Source: Rhyacichthys aspro (Eukaryota > Chordata > Actinopteri > Gobiiformes > Rhyacichthyidae). From it: DNA of 64,000 bases. Positions 14,175 through 25,729 of this stretch are shown here, in pieces. The notes under the pieces are model-generated. The model had not been told where the DNA came from. It did not search any database and was given only the letters and a program-made list of their open reading frames with translations. Made by a program: the position numbers and the translations under genes. Each line of letters begins with the position of its first letter. The stretch's first letter is position 1. Where the stretch lies: the NCBI GenBank assembly GCA_036850595.1, contig CM072165.1, positions 15,862,630 to 15,926,629 on the forward strand, in the 5' to 3' direction.

Positions 14175-14700
14175 TTAACCTGACTCTGCCAGATAGAACT
14201 GCTCCACAGAACATAGTCTATTTCGCAGTACCATCTGGGAAGGCTCCCGTTGAAAGCGTTTGCAAAAGGGAGGCGCCTTCTGTCAAAAACTTGGTGTTGA
14301 TTGGATGAAGCACCAACTAGTATCTGCTCAGCATGAGGTTTCTTTAGCCAATCATAGCAACGATATGACGTGCCACTCTTTGCGCTTCTTTCAAAGAAGA
14401 AATACTCTCTACTTCTGATAAAACTGTTTAGATAGCAGCGTCAACGCTAACGTCTTTCGGCGTAGCCATGTTGATAACAAAGAGGAGAAGAGAGCACTAG
14501 TTGCTTTCTTCAAATTAAAAACCCGCCTCTAACTGTTAGTGCTGCAACATCATTGGTCAAAAGAGTCCGGTGAGTTCACGGTTCGCCGACTCAAGCGGTT
14601 TGGTTGGCGCGATACAAAATGGATTTACAAGAGTTTTGGAAACTCCCAAATCTCGCGAGAATCCAGCTGCAGCACAAGGTTACCCTTTGATGATAAAAGG
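14175..14700. repeat. CpG-rich MITE-like element, copy A (limits approximate)
   Basis: A CpG-dense patch with a CCAAT box (AGCCAATC near 14348), an inverted CCAAT (CATTGGTC near 14550), CCCGCCTC (near 14523) and the palindrome TCTCGCGAGA. The series CCCGCCTC - ATTGGTC - AGAG - CCGG recurs in the same order in the element at 20487-20884, which suggests two diverged members of one family. The ends are not resolved. Confidence 0.4.
14651..14660. promoter_or_regulatory. TCTCGCGAGA palindrome (BANP-type motif)
   Basis: A perfect 10-base TCTCGCGAGA. This motif is known as a strong CpG-island promoter element bound by BANP when unmethylated. Here it sits in a likely transposon patch and not in an evident promoter. 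Confidence 0.5.
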
Positions 14701-15059
14701 GAAGATTGTGAGCAGATAACTAATATTTCCCAATATTTAACAGCAGGTTCTCTCAAACAACAAATTAACATATCCAGCAATCACTGATGTGGATTTAGTG
14801 TATGTACAATGTCATGAAAAAGTATTTGCCCCCTTCTAGATTTCTTATTTTTATGCACATTTGTCACACTTGAATGTTTCAGACCATCAAACAAATTTAT
14901 ATATTGGACAACGATAACTCAGTGTTTAAGTTATGATTTTATTTATTAAGAGAAAAAAACTAAACTTTTAAACTTTTTTTGCAAAACTGAGTTCAACTAA
15001 TGCAGCCAGAGCTGTTGAATCAAGAAATCCCTTTATTTGAAGACAAAACTGTCTGACAG

Positions 15060-15376
15060 GGGGATGCAAGGTAGCAGAGTGGTTAGTGCTCCTGCTTCAC
15101 AGCAAGGCTAACTCTGGTCTTTCTGTGAGGAGTCTGCATGTCCCCCCCGTGTCACTGTGGGTTCTCTCTGGGTTCTCCAGGTTCTCTCCCACCACCCAAA
15201 GACATGCATGTATAGGTCAATTGGCAACTCTAAAGTATCCCTAGTGAAAGAATGTGAGAGTGAATGGTTGTCGTTCAATCCACTGTCCAGGGTGTACCAT
15301 GCATAAGGCCCAAAGCTGCTGGGATAGGCCACCCGCAACCCCCAACGGGACTAAGTGGTAGAAAATGAATGAACCT
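15060..15376 (+). repeat. tRNA-derived fish SINE (Mermaid/DANA-like) nested in the Tc1 element
   Basis: The element starts with an A-box-like TAGCAGAGTGG, followed by the SINE central block (GAGTCTGCATGTCC, GTGGGTTCTCTCTGG, CCCACCACCCAAAGACATGC, CAATTGGCAACTCTAAA) and ends in GGTAGAAAATGAATGAACC. It is flanked by an exact 8-bp repeat TCTGACAG at 15052-15059 and 15377-15384, read as the target-site duplication. The tRNA B box appears to be lost. Its position inside the Tc1 element shows it inserted later. Confidence 0.8.
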
Positions 15377-15400
15377 TCTGACAGTCAGTCTGAGTGAAAA

Positions 15401-15960
15401 ATGCCAAAAGATCTCAAAAAGGAAGACATCGTGCTGCGATCCAAAAATATGACAAACAAAGTCATTGACATCTATCAGTCTGGAAAGGGTTATAGAGGAC
15501 TTTCTAAAGCTTTGGGACTGCAGGTTAGAGCCATTATCAACATATGGAGAAAATATGGAACAGGGGTTAACCTACAACTCATCAAAGAGGTCACAAAAGA
15601 ACCCACAACAAAATCTATAACTGCAGGCCTAACTTGCCTCAGTTAAATTCAGTGTTCATGACTCAACCACAAGAAAGAAACGGGGCAAAAATGGTATCCA
15701 AGTCAGAGTTCCAAGGTGAAAACCACTGCTGGCCAAAAAGAACATAAAGGCTCACCTCACTTCTGCCAAAAAACATTTTTGGGAAAATATTCTGTGGACT
15801 GACAAGACAAAAGTCAACTTTTTGGAATGGAAGGTATGTGTCCCGTTACATCTGGCACAGCATTTCAGAAAAAGAAAATCATCAACAGTCAAATATGGTT
15901 GTGGTAGTGTAATGGTCTACTTTGATGCTTCAGGACCATGACTTCTGTGCTCTACCAGTC
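15401..15960 (+). pseudogene. Tc1-like transposase remnant
   Basis: An 81-codon frame (15401-15646) starts MPKDLKKEDI and carries the N-terminal helix-turn-helix of Tc1 transposases (SGKGYRGLSKALG ... IINIWRKYGTG). It then breaks. Downstream, other phases give fragments of the central and C-terminal domain, such as FGWKV-type and STVKYGCGSVMVYFDASG-type segments near 15820-15945. The length is well under the usual 340 or so residues, frames are shifted and the full catalytic DDE set cannot be assembled. It is dead. Confidence 0.8.
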
Positions 15961-16190
15961 ATAGGTTCATGAACTCAAGCAGTAATTACTTTTTCACATA
16001 GGGCTATGTAGGTTTGAACAGCTTTTTTCCTTGAATAAATAAAATAATTTCTTAAAAACAGCTTTTTGTGTTTACTTTTTTATCTTTGTCTAATTTGATT
16101 GATCAGCTGAAACATTTAAGTGTGACAAATGAACAAAAAAATAACAAATCAGGAAGGGGGCTAATACAGTGCTTTATTCACTTTGTGTTT

Positions 16191-17218
16191 TGTCGCTTAC
16201 TAGTTGGTCTGTGGCCACTCCTCGGCACGGTTGGAATACAGTGTATATCATGTCCATCTGAGATTTTAATTTTACTCATTTATGAGACGATAAAAGGGAG
16301 AACAGGGGATTGTGCCTGGTTTGATCAGAATTTACCAAAACATTATGCTCTGATTTCAATATTCAATAAGGATTTCGAAGTTAAGTAATTTCTCTGATGC
16401 TTGTGCGCGCAAGATTTAAACAGTGAAAGATTTCAGTCCTACAGAGACAATATTAGGAACAGTTTGACAAAGTTTGTGACGTGTGGTGTAAAATGGCTCA
16501 TGGCAGGGGCTGTAGGGGTATCTTTGCTTTGGGCCTCTGCAAAGGTAAATCCAGCTTTGCTCTGAAATTGAGGTCAATTGTAGGCAAGCCCACTTGCCAG
16601 CAAAACTAGAAACTTAATGGCCTCATGTAGTCTTTCACACACAGACTGCCATTAACTCAGAACTATTCATAGACACGCAAATTTAAAATGGTTGGCCTCC
16701 CATAATTAAAAGCACTGAATGACACTGTACACAAAGTCAACATAATATGCGACCCTACACTGATGCAAAACGTGGTGCACAGGTTCCTTCTTTTTGACCA
16801 GGTGAGAAAAAAGGGAACTACAACACGTTCCTAAAGCACATTCCAGAATCACTGCTCTAGATACTGTGAAGAAGAATGTGGGTACAAACTCTTTCTTGCA
16901 GAGTGATGGAAAAGTTTGGAATGCAACCCACCTTCGCCCGCAATGACTGAAAAAGACACTAACAATCACAGTCTGCCCCAAAAATGTGACACTCATACTC
17001 CTCTAAGACAATCACATGCTAAATGTAAGCCTAGCTGGCACAAGGACTATATTATGCTTTAACATATTGACTTAACATGCACTTTTGATTAACCAAGTGA
17101 ACTGATTTAGGTATTTTTTTTTATCTCTACAAGCTAATGGTAGAGCTTTTCTTTTAAGTACATTGTTTAGATGGTTACTGCATAGCAACTAATAATTCTT
17201 GTTTTACAGAGAGAGGAG
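16191..17218. other. Unassigned noncoding sequence
   Basis: No gene is recognised. The stretch 16700-16990 has a 96-codon minus frame with no family resemblance. Confidence 0.55.
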
Positions 17219-17249
17219 ATGTTATGTTATGTAATGTAATGTAATGTTA
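17219..17249. repeat. Short (TAATG)n-type pentanucleotide repeat
   Basis: ATGTTATGTTATGTAATGTA and following bases form about six copies of a 5-bp unit with one internal variant. Confidence 0.8.
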
Positions 17250-17449
17250 CTATTTGCCACATGAGAGTGTAAACTCAGAAAAGGTGGTGGAGACTATACA
17301 CTGTGTGCATTGTGTTGGTCTGTTGTTATAAAGTGTTCTTACTGCACTTATTGTTGTGCTTCTTTATTCATCCACACTACTCCACACAATCCCTCAAGTA
17401 GTTGTTTCACTTTTGTTGCTGCTGGTTAACCAGCAGACATGATTCACTT
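17250..17449. other. Unassigned noncoding sequence
   Basis: Nothing supportable is seen. Confidence 0.55.
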
Positions 17450-17720
17450 CCATCTTATGCCTTAGACTCCTCTGTCATTTTCTGCCCGTTGTCCATTGGA
17501 TTCCCAGCCTCTTCATTAAACCCTGGCACCTGAGCCCACTCAGAGAAGTTGGACAGTGACACTCTGTTCTCATAAAACAGGAGGTTTTGGACACTTCCTT
17601 GAACTCTCACTGGCCGAGGAAAATTTTCTGGCTATTCCCACTTGACAAAGAATTTTCACCTCTGCCAGCACGGCTCAAACATGAAGTGAAATTGAATGTT
17701 TGCCACTGTTTGGCTCTGTC
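17450..17720. promoter_or_regulatory. Candidate conserved noncoding element
   Basis: A mixed-composition stretch without long A/T runs, with GTCCATTGGATTCCC (inverted CCAAT type) and other non-repetitive blocks. This is weak, composition-based evidence. Confidence 0.2.
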
Positions 17721-19029
17721 GTCCAGCCAGAGGATTTGCAAGCTAGACATACTGTACATTCAATAACATCCTGATCACTGTCCAAGCCTAATATGGGTTC
17801 CATAGAGTCCTCTGCTGCCAGTCCAGCTCATAACTTTCAGCATTGCCACCAGGATCACTTACTTTCATAGCAGCCTGACCTTGATGATTGAAAGTTATTT
17901 GTTTTAGATAATTCTCCAGTGTATTAACAGCCCAGTATTTCACAAGGCTTGCGGTATAAACACAAGCTGTGTTTAGCTTTGAATGGACCCAAGCATTCCT
18001 GAATGACAGTGAAAGGCAAATAGTGTGGTGAGAGTAGTTGGCAGGCGTGATAGTAGAATAGAACATTGAATCTGCCCAAATATGGAAACATCCATAAAAT
18101 AATTGCATCAACAGCCGGTCTCTTTCAGGACGGGCAAAAATGGTGCACATGCTTCCACTCACACACACTGAGCTGGACTGTATCTCCATTTAAACAAGGA
18201 GAAAGCACATAATGGCAAACAAAACAGCACCAGAGAGACAGTTCAGATATATAGAGTCGGCTGTGTTTGTCCACATGCTGGAGGCCACTTGTTTGCTCAC
18301 CAGTCCTGCATTGTAGCCGTCTACTCAAACACATACACACAATGGGATTGGCTTGGCATTTGCACTGGCAGAGGGGCTCTGATGTCTGGGATCCACACAA
18401 AGAGACAGAGTGCTGTAATCCAGACCCAGCCCTTGGTGACTTTGTGGGTTTGTCATCGAGAGAAGGTTACGCAACAGCACGCTTCAGCCTCATTCCCCCT
18501 TTTTCTGGCACAAGACAGCCACAGTGACAGCCCAGTGACTAGTGCTGCTGCATAGTTGTGGTTTTCCTGTGATTGGTTGTGTAGAATTATGTCTGAAATT
18601 CTCCCAGTGCAGTCTGTGTGATGTAACACACTGATACTTACCAGTGTTGCACAGGTGTTGCTCTGCTGATACGTGTTCACACGCTACAACATTCACATGT
18701 TTCTACAAACTCTGATGAGAAAAGTGAAACAATGAAAACTTACAATACTCCAGCCACAACAATATCCCGAATCAGCAATCTATTAACAATAGATAGTGTT
18801 TTTATCATTGATTTGGCAGAATTGTGAATTTTATATACATTTTCATGTGTGCTAATTTTAATTGTGCAAATCCTAATTCACAACATTTCTTCAAAAAAGG
18901 ATACTACACATGTCTGGACATGCTCTGAATAAAGATGGAGCATTTTATGCAAACTGCCAGCATTTTTACACATTATAATTTGGTATCAAAGTGAACTGTA
19001 GACAGAACAAACCACACAGAGATGTCTCC
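17721..19029. other. Unassigned noncoding sequence
   Basis: It includes the longest ATG-started, non-low-complexity frame of the window (17788-18189, minus, 133 codons). That frame has no recognisable domain, signal peptide or membrane pattern and its length is within chance for 64 kb. Confidence 0.5.
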
Positions 19030-19300
19030 TTTACTCACGTCATGTAAAGCCGTCCTCATTCATGTTTCCCAGTTCAATGCGCACGTCATAATTGGCCTCA
19101 TTTAAATGGACACTGCATGATCACATTCTGATCACCTTCAGCACCGAACACATTCGTGGTCCATCTTTACGCGGGGAAAGCTCCTCATGGCTCTGTGCTA
19201 AGCGGAGAATTTACGCACAGACAGGTGTCGGACCTGTCAGAACCTGGTCCAGGCCCAGGGAGAGAAGAGGGAGGTGGATGATAGAGCAGCACCGGTGAGT
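19030..19300. promoter_or_regulatory. Candidate conserved noncoding element
   Basis: This holds GCGCACGTCATAATTGG, CATTTAAATGG and other GC-mixed blocks, with a good splice-donor-like CCGGTGAGT at about 19291-19299. An open frame crosses it (19092-19298, +), but its sequence is arginine-rich at the C-terminus and matches no family I know. It could be a regulatory element or, less likely, an unrecognised 5' exon. Confidence 0.25.
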
Positions 19301-20486
19301 TTGGGACTGTAGCCAACTCAGGAGAAGCACAGGAATAAGCAATGCTCCAGACGCACAGATCAAGCTCAGGATTACCCCCTGGCTTTGTCCTCGGTAGGTT
19401 TCCTGTATTCTGCTTCTGATGCACCAATGTCTCCTCGTGTAAGCTGCCTTTCTCCACCTCCATTATTTTATATGTATATTTTATTTAGCAATGCACTGTC
19501 CTGTCTGCTGCACAGTATTTTTGTTTAACTCTGCTTCTCTAAATCCATGGATGGTTGTAAAATATTGTGATAAATAAGTTTACTGTCATTTGTAAATAAT
19601 TTCTCTGTACATAAGCCTAAAACATTTAGAGAAAGATATAAAATATGGTCAAAAAATGTATTAGTTATCTATTTTTTATAACTGAATATTGACAATAATA
19701 ATATAAATGTGCGCAATGATATTTTCATGTCAATTGAATTCAATTGTATTCAATGATACCCATCAGTCCGTGCACCTGCCCAGTGCCACAGAGTATTCAC
19801 TTACAGTGAATACAAAGACCACACACTGCTTGTTGGCTTGTGCTTTGACTAAGACCAGCTCACCCGCCTGCGCCAAGCCTCGTTTTTAGACCACCACGCC
19901 TGATGGCTGAGACAGGCACCAGATAGGATATATACCACTGTCTTGATCTCCGCTACGCCTGCTACATAGCAAGAAATGGCCCTTTATATTTTTATTTCAC
20001 CTCCACTGACTAAATCCTTATTCATTTGAATGTGCACCTAGTCTTCACTCTGTCATAGACATACTGTACAGGTCTTTGGATTACCATAAAAGACCATCAA
20101 AGGGTTAATTTGTCATAACCTTTTTATTTACAGTATGTATTTGTTTATTTAAAACATATTGTTTTGATTTTTGTTTTTGACTGTCCGTTTTTAGAATTAC
20201 AGATATTGTCCTGCTTCCTTGAAAGAAGTATTTGATTTGAAGTATTTGGTTTAAGAGAGTGTCATTGCTCTAGGATCCTCTATTGCTTATGGCCCTGACA
20301 GAGTTATCTTATACTTTTAGTAAGTGTGAAGTACAATTGTCTTAAAAATATTTGGTACATTATTTAATTTATATTTTGTCCTGCTCCTACTCCTTTTTCA
20401 GGAAGAGATTTATTGGGTTTTCATGAGATGAATTTGATAGTCAATTGGTAATGAAAAAATAAATAGACAAGTATGTTATCAGTCTG
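19301..20486. other. Unassigned noncoding sequence
   Basis: AT-rich and without a supportable feature. Confidence 0.55.
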
Positions 20487-20884
20487 AGAGAAATCAGTCT
20501 GGGATTGTGGGGTTTGAACAGGATTTCAAGGTGGAACCATGGCCGGAACTAATGCTTGCTGAGTAAACCAATCAGAGAAACCACAAATGTGATGTAAGAA
20601 AAGCGACTGTCTGATTCCAGTTGTCAACAAACCACAGCATATACCAGCATGGCTAGAGAGAGAAGATGCTTGGGTGATGGTGAATGACTTCTGTCGTTTT
20701 TGTCAGAATTGTGCGATTGTTGGTTGTAGTAACCTACCTAAACCTGCGTACTGTTTTGGTTGAAAAAATTCTCGCGCTCAATATGAGGCGAAAGAAAATC
20801 CCGCCTCCCTCACTACGATTGGTCGGTAAGAAAGAGCCGGAGCAGAATACGGAGCAGATTGGACAATCCCAGACTGATTTCTCT
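20487..20884. repeat. MITE-like element with 22-bp perfect inverted repeats, copy B
   Basis: The 22 bases at 20487-20508 (core GAGAAATCAGTCTGGGATTG) are the exact reverse complement of 20863-20884. The interior contains ACCAATCAGAG (CCAAT), TCTCGCGC, CCCGCCTC and ATTGGTCGG, paralleling the patch at 14175-14700. No transposase is seen. The true outer ends may lie slightly beyond the repeats, since GCTGTCTGGCTGGCCAGGC follows at about 20905-20923. Confidence 0.65.
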
Positions 20885-21133
20885 GTATTTAATACAATGA
20901 GAAAGCTGTCTGGCTGGCCAGGCTAATAGTCAGGTTGCATAAATCTGATGAGTTTCTGAAACCAACTACTGATCAGTCAGTTTTTTTTATTGCTGATTCT
21001 TTCATACCAGTGATAGAATTGCAATACAGTTGTCCCTCACTATAGCGCGGTTCACCTTTCGCTGCCTCGCTGTTTTGCGAATTTCTTTTAGTGCAATTTA
21101 GCATGCTTTTTCTTTTACAGTGAATGAACGTGC

Positions 21134-21364
21134 GTGTTCTGCATCCTGATTGGCTAAGGGAGAACTCACGCATTGTGTTCTGCATCCTAATTAGCTAAGG
21201 TAGAACTCGCTCATTGTGTTCTGCGTCCTGATTGGCTAAGGGAGAACTCACGCATTGTGTTCTGCGTCCTGATTGGCTAAGGTAGAACTCGCTCATTGTG
21301 TTCTGCGTCCTGATTGGCTAAGGGAGAACTCGTGTATTGTGTTCTGCGTCCTGATTGGCTAAGA
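21134..21364. repeat. 41-bp minisatellite with 82-bp alternation
   Basis: Five full 41-bp units start at 21134, 21175, 21216, 21257 and 21298, and a partial sixth starts at 21339. Each begins GTGTTCTGC and most carry TGATTGGCTAAG, an inverted CCAAT box. Units alternate between AGGGAGAACTCACGC and AGGTAGAACTCGCTC versions (A-B-A-B-A'), so the amplified unit was probably the 82-bp dimer. Confidence 0.95.
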
Positions 21365-21520
21365 GACTGTAGACCATTGTCAATCAATCTCCTCTGTGCC
21401 CTGTCTCCTGTACAGTACAGAATGCATTCGGCTTGCCAAATTTACATAAATGTTCGATCGCTAGCAGTGTGACTCTGAAGTGCTGTATGTTTGCAAGTTT
21501 TCTCCCCGACAAAACCCACA

Positions 21521-21643
21521 ATGTCGACGAAATGTTCTGCACCGACAAAGGCACCTGCGGTCGCACCCAAAAGGCAGAGGAAGATGCTAAGGTTTGAACT
21601 TTTGAGAGTGTTTAAACAAGAGAGAAATGTGAGAAAATGTTAA
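21521..21643 (+). pseudogene. Truncated Tigger-like transposase N-terminus
   Basis: A 40-codon frame begins MSTKCSAPTKAPAVAPKRQR and continues KMLRFELLR before stopping. Basic, alanine/proline-rich starts of this kind precede the DNA-binding helix-turn-helix in Tigger/pogo-like transposases, which are normally several hundred residues long. Here the frame ends just where that domain should begin and nothing else of the enzyme remains. Confidence 0.6.
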
Positions 21644-21803
21644 TGCCTGTCTGAGAAAAGTGTATAAAGTGTGTGGTGAGGGGTTTTACAGCCTTAAAAC
21701 ATATATAATAATTGTAAAAAATAAAGCTGACTACTTCGCGGATTTCGCCTATTGCGGGTTATTTTTAGAACGTAACCCCCGCGATAAACGGGGGACCACT
21801 GTA

Positions 21804-24800
21804 GTTAAATCTCAGTTGCATTTGTTAACACTCCCATGATTACTGACAATGGGGACTCATCCAGGAAAGGAGCCCATGTTTGACTGAAGACCGCAGTATG
21901 CATTAATGGCTGCAGCACCACACATATACTCTTGAGGGGTGAGCTATGGTCAGGAGGGTTAATTAACAACGAAAATACCGATACACACCTCACACACAAT
22001 TGTACACTCTTGATGAGCTTTAAGGGAGATGTCTGAAGGTGTGTGATTGGATGGTACAGATAGAGCAAGTAAATTGGAAGCGAAGAGACAAAAAACACAC
22101 AAGACAGATGAGCAGATAGACAGAAAGCAAAGGTCAATAAATAGAGAGTAAATGCAAACAGATGGAGGCGTGCAAATATACCACACCAGATTGAAGCCAG
22201 AGTCAAAAACAGTTCTGGGATGAAGATTTCAAATACTGGCAGAGGTGCTGATGGCAAACTGAGAGCAAACAGCTGATTGGAGTGGAGTACATTATTCCTG
22301 GCAACATCTTCATCTGAAGTTGATGTGTGTGATTGAGCTTATATTTGAATAACTGATTTCACAGGTATTGATCTAAAAAGTGTCATCAGGTTATTTTTAT
22401 TGGCCAGCGTCTCATTCAATGTCTTGATTGACAGAGCCAAGTCCAGCACATAATTTTTTTAATATGCAAAAACATCACCAAGTTAAATAACATTTTATGC
22501 ACAGTACCTTTTATGCTCAATATCACAATGTTAGCTATAATACCATGTTTAATGATGTAACATGTACAGTAAAGTTTTAGGCTCATATTTATAATAATGT
22601 TGCCAGCAATAAACATTGTAATTAATTAATTAATTTTAATTATTGTTTACGCTCATGTTTTGTCTTTGGTTTAAGGGTTAATCAACATAGAGGTGTGCAG
22701 TAAATAGTCTTGAATGCCATATTAAATGAATCTATTAAAAGAATTAATAGGTTCAAGATTGTCAGGCTAACATTGTCCTGGCAATTAATTCTAATTATTT
22801 AATGCTTGTTGTTTAAAGTTGCTGTGGTTTCAAGTTTATGAGTAATATCAAAACATGTGCAGTAAACATTGTTTTGTCGCAACCCTGTCAACCAATCAGA
22901 AAAGAGTATTCAGATTCACAACATTCATGACATAATTTTTTGCCATCTACTACTAAAGCCTAATAAATTTACCATCCTTAAACATTAAAGCTAGGCAATT
23001 TTAGAATCACTTTGTAAAAAATAGTGTTGCAGTTGACAGGGAGGCCACAAAATGACTGTGTCAGCAGAAACATCTCAAGGACCATTATGTTGCGCATAGA
23101 GATTTGACAGTAAAACAACTATAAACTTTGAACTAGTTTTATAGGCTCTCAAAATTCCAGCCTGTGCCACAGACCGACTTGATTATCACTTTCTTTTGAG
23201 GAGTCACCAACACAAAATGTATGCAGTGATCTCTTTTTAAATTAAACTTACAACTCTAGTTTGTGTCACTCTACCCTATAATGTATAACCTTAAAGAGCA
23301 CACAGCAGGTTGAGAAAATTGTACATAAATCTTCACTAGAAAAAGGAATATGTGGGGACACATCTGCAGTTTAAAGGGTGAGGTTCACAAGGTAAGGACT
23401 GTAAAGGGCAGTCTTGTCTGATTAATGTGTCTCCAAGGCAAAAAAGGCAAAATTGAATAAAAATATGCAGATTTTGTGCATTTTCTGCATACTTTGGTAT
23501 TATCTCTTGTCTTATGAGATTAATGCATTTGTACATGGTCCCAGACAAATAAAGAATAAACTAAACATCATTTTCACTTGGCTTGCCTGGTCCCTTGTGG
23601 GAAATACCGTTCTTGTCACACCAATACAAATAAAATGTTCTAGTATTTAAAATACAGAATGAGGTGAGAAGTCGATACAGCTACTTCATCTAGTGGTCCA
23701 AAGTCATGTAGCAGGTTGCCCTGAAGAGAACGATACATTTTCATAATCCACAGAAACATCTTCAGTATACCATCAGTAAGACATAAAATCTAAATGTTGT
23801 CTGTCTTAAATGACAAATACTGATATATGACTAACCCAACCCTTTACTGAAAATGCAACCAAAATTGAACATAAAAAGTGGACAAAGTTAAAAGAAGAGA
23901 AATCATTGAGCCCATCATCTGGAAATAAATAAAATGAGCAATAATGTAACATTTTAATCAGATATTCCTTGAGTATGCATGAATTAACAGTAATTGTGAT
24001 TATCATTCTTTATGTCAGAAGTTTCTATGCTGGAGGTTTCCATGAGCTGTGTCTAATTCTGCTTCTGAGGGAAAACACTTATGAATAAATGAATGTGCTT
24101 TAAACCAATGAATACTGAATGTCTATTTGTCCATTTTTAATCATTAATGGATTATTATTGACTGTAGTGACGCCAGACTTCTGTCCAGTCTGTAAAGGTC
24201 AGTCAAAGTAATGAATTGATCAGGGCTCATTATCACTAGAGACAGGCCTTGTGTATAAAGAGGAAGGCTGGCCATCAGACGGCTGGGATATAGGCGGCAG
24301 CAGGAATATATTGAGGTCATGAAGATGATTCAGGCATTGCATCTCATATAGGAGACATATGAGAGATAGAGGCAGGGAGCGGCAGATAGCAGACAGTCAG
24401 TGGGGAAATTACTGTGGGGGGCTGCTGCCGGCCGCCACCAGGAGAATGTTAAAATGTCAACTCACACACATAGAAAGAGAGGAGGGAAAGTTCTGCAGCA
24501 AAGTCTGGTAGAATTTTGCTATGCATCAAATATGTTCTAATTCCTACAACAGTAAATTTCAGCTCCAAATGTTTACAGCTGTCTAAACATAGGATAAAAA
24601 TGGTAACTGCAGCATAGTCACAGGAGTAGGGCATGTTGTAATGACAGCAGAGCATTTGCAGATATGATCAAGGTAAACACCCATAGACGTTTTGTTGATG
24701 AAAATATCATGCCGAGGATCAGGTTTCTTCCTACATGTATATGCTGCTGCTAATTAAGACATCAATTTTAGGAAGTGGGACTTAGCCCACATCATGTTCA

Positions 24801-25729
24801 CATCAAAGTGTGTTTTTGTAGAGTGCGCGATGCGAACATGGGGTTCACGTGGTATCAAAAAGATGACAGGTGTGTGTGGTCTGATTTATATGATATTATG
24901 ATCTATGCTTGTTTACAGCTTCCAGAGGGGACGCTGTGTAAATCACTATAAAGTGAGATTTGGTTCTGGATTTAGTTTATGTTTCATATGAGAGTGGAGA
25001 TTGTGGATCGGCTTCTCATACAGAGTGTAATATATGCAACAGATATCATCAAATAAAAGATTGCATTAATTATTGTTACATTACAGGAGATTAAAAATGT
25101 AGACATTAGTTCATAAAATGTGGAACATTGGCACTTTGTGAATGTAACTTTCAATACGCTGGTAATAACACAGGAAACAGTCTAAAGTACAAACTTTTTT
25201 TTGTTATTTTTTTATTAATTATTGGCAGCGCATCCCAGTTTTGAAAGACTGCTTTAAATATAATTTATATCTCATACAGAAACACAACTTTTATTGTACA
25301 GGAGCATCTTCAGAGGAAACCTAACCAATCTGTGTCACACTGACAAAACCCGTACTCAGTGTGTCTCATATGTACAGCTTACTTGGATGAGAGATTGACT
25401 AAATACTCTAAATATGCCCCACAGTTTCCTGAACAGAGCCAGCAGTGTTCTACTGACAAAAATACTATTTGACATCTACATTGCCTCTTATTGGGTGCTG
25501 TGTTCAACACTAAATCAATGTAATGTCCCCTAAACCTATGCAAACCAAACATTTGTGTGAAGTAAAATGTGTGGATGGTTGGATAGCTCTCCATATGGGA
25601 CACGTGTCATCATTAAATATTAATGCCCCAGATTTGTCCTAACTATTGTGTAGCTCATACCATTTGCATAGGTGTAGCTCAGTGAAGCTGTGTGGGTGTA
25701 TTGATGTATAGGAAAACACATCGGGCTAA
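21804..25729. other. Unassigned AT-rich noncoding sequence
   Basis: Almost 4 kb without a recognisable gene. The 150-codon minus frame at 21805-22257 lies in a pyrimidine-rich stretch, does not start with ATG and is rich in leucine, phenylalanine and serine for that reason. A short (TTAA)n-like run lies at 22620-22640. Confidence 0.55.

Larger units (their letters stand above)
14807..16190 (+). mobile_element. Tc1-like transposon, inactive
   Basis: The left end starts after TA (14805-14806) with CAATGTCATGAAAAAGTATT and TTTGCCCCCTTC. An inverted counterpart lies at about 16096-16165 (AGTGTGACAAATGAA, AATCAGGAAGGGGGC), matching the left TTTGTCACACTTGAATG and CCCCCTTCTAGATT blocks when reverse-complemented. 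Between them are broken pieces of a Tc1 transposase and a nested SINE. The right terminus is diverged, so the end is approximate. Confidence 0.85.
21027..21801 (+). mobile_element. Tigger-like (Tc1/mariner superfamily) non-autonomous element
   Basis: TA duplications at 21025-21026 and 21802-21803 flank ends reading CAGTTGTCCCTCACTATAGC on the left and, reverse-complemented, CAGTGGTCCCCCGTTTATCG on the right. CAGTNGTCCC ends with GCGGATTTCGC-type inner sequence are typical of Tigger-like elements. The 775-bp copy contains a 41-bp minisatellite and a 40-codon transposase start. The name rests on end similarity and the TA target. Confidence 0.8.

Noticed and set aside
17788..18189. 133-codon minus frame starting with ATG
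   Set aside because: No family resemblance. Frames of this length are expected a few times by chance in 64 kb on six frames.
19092..19298. Open frame ending at a good donor-like GTGAGT
   Set aside because: The translation resembles no protein and no upstream promoter or partner exon could be found. It was kept only as a candidate noncoding element.
21805..22257. 150-codon hydrophobic minus frame
   Set aside because: It does not begin with ATG, lies in a pyrimidine-rich strand and shows no domain or regular membrane-segment spacing.
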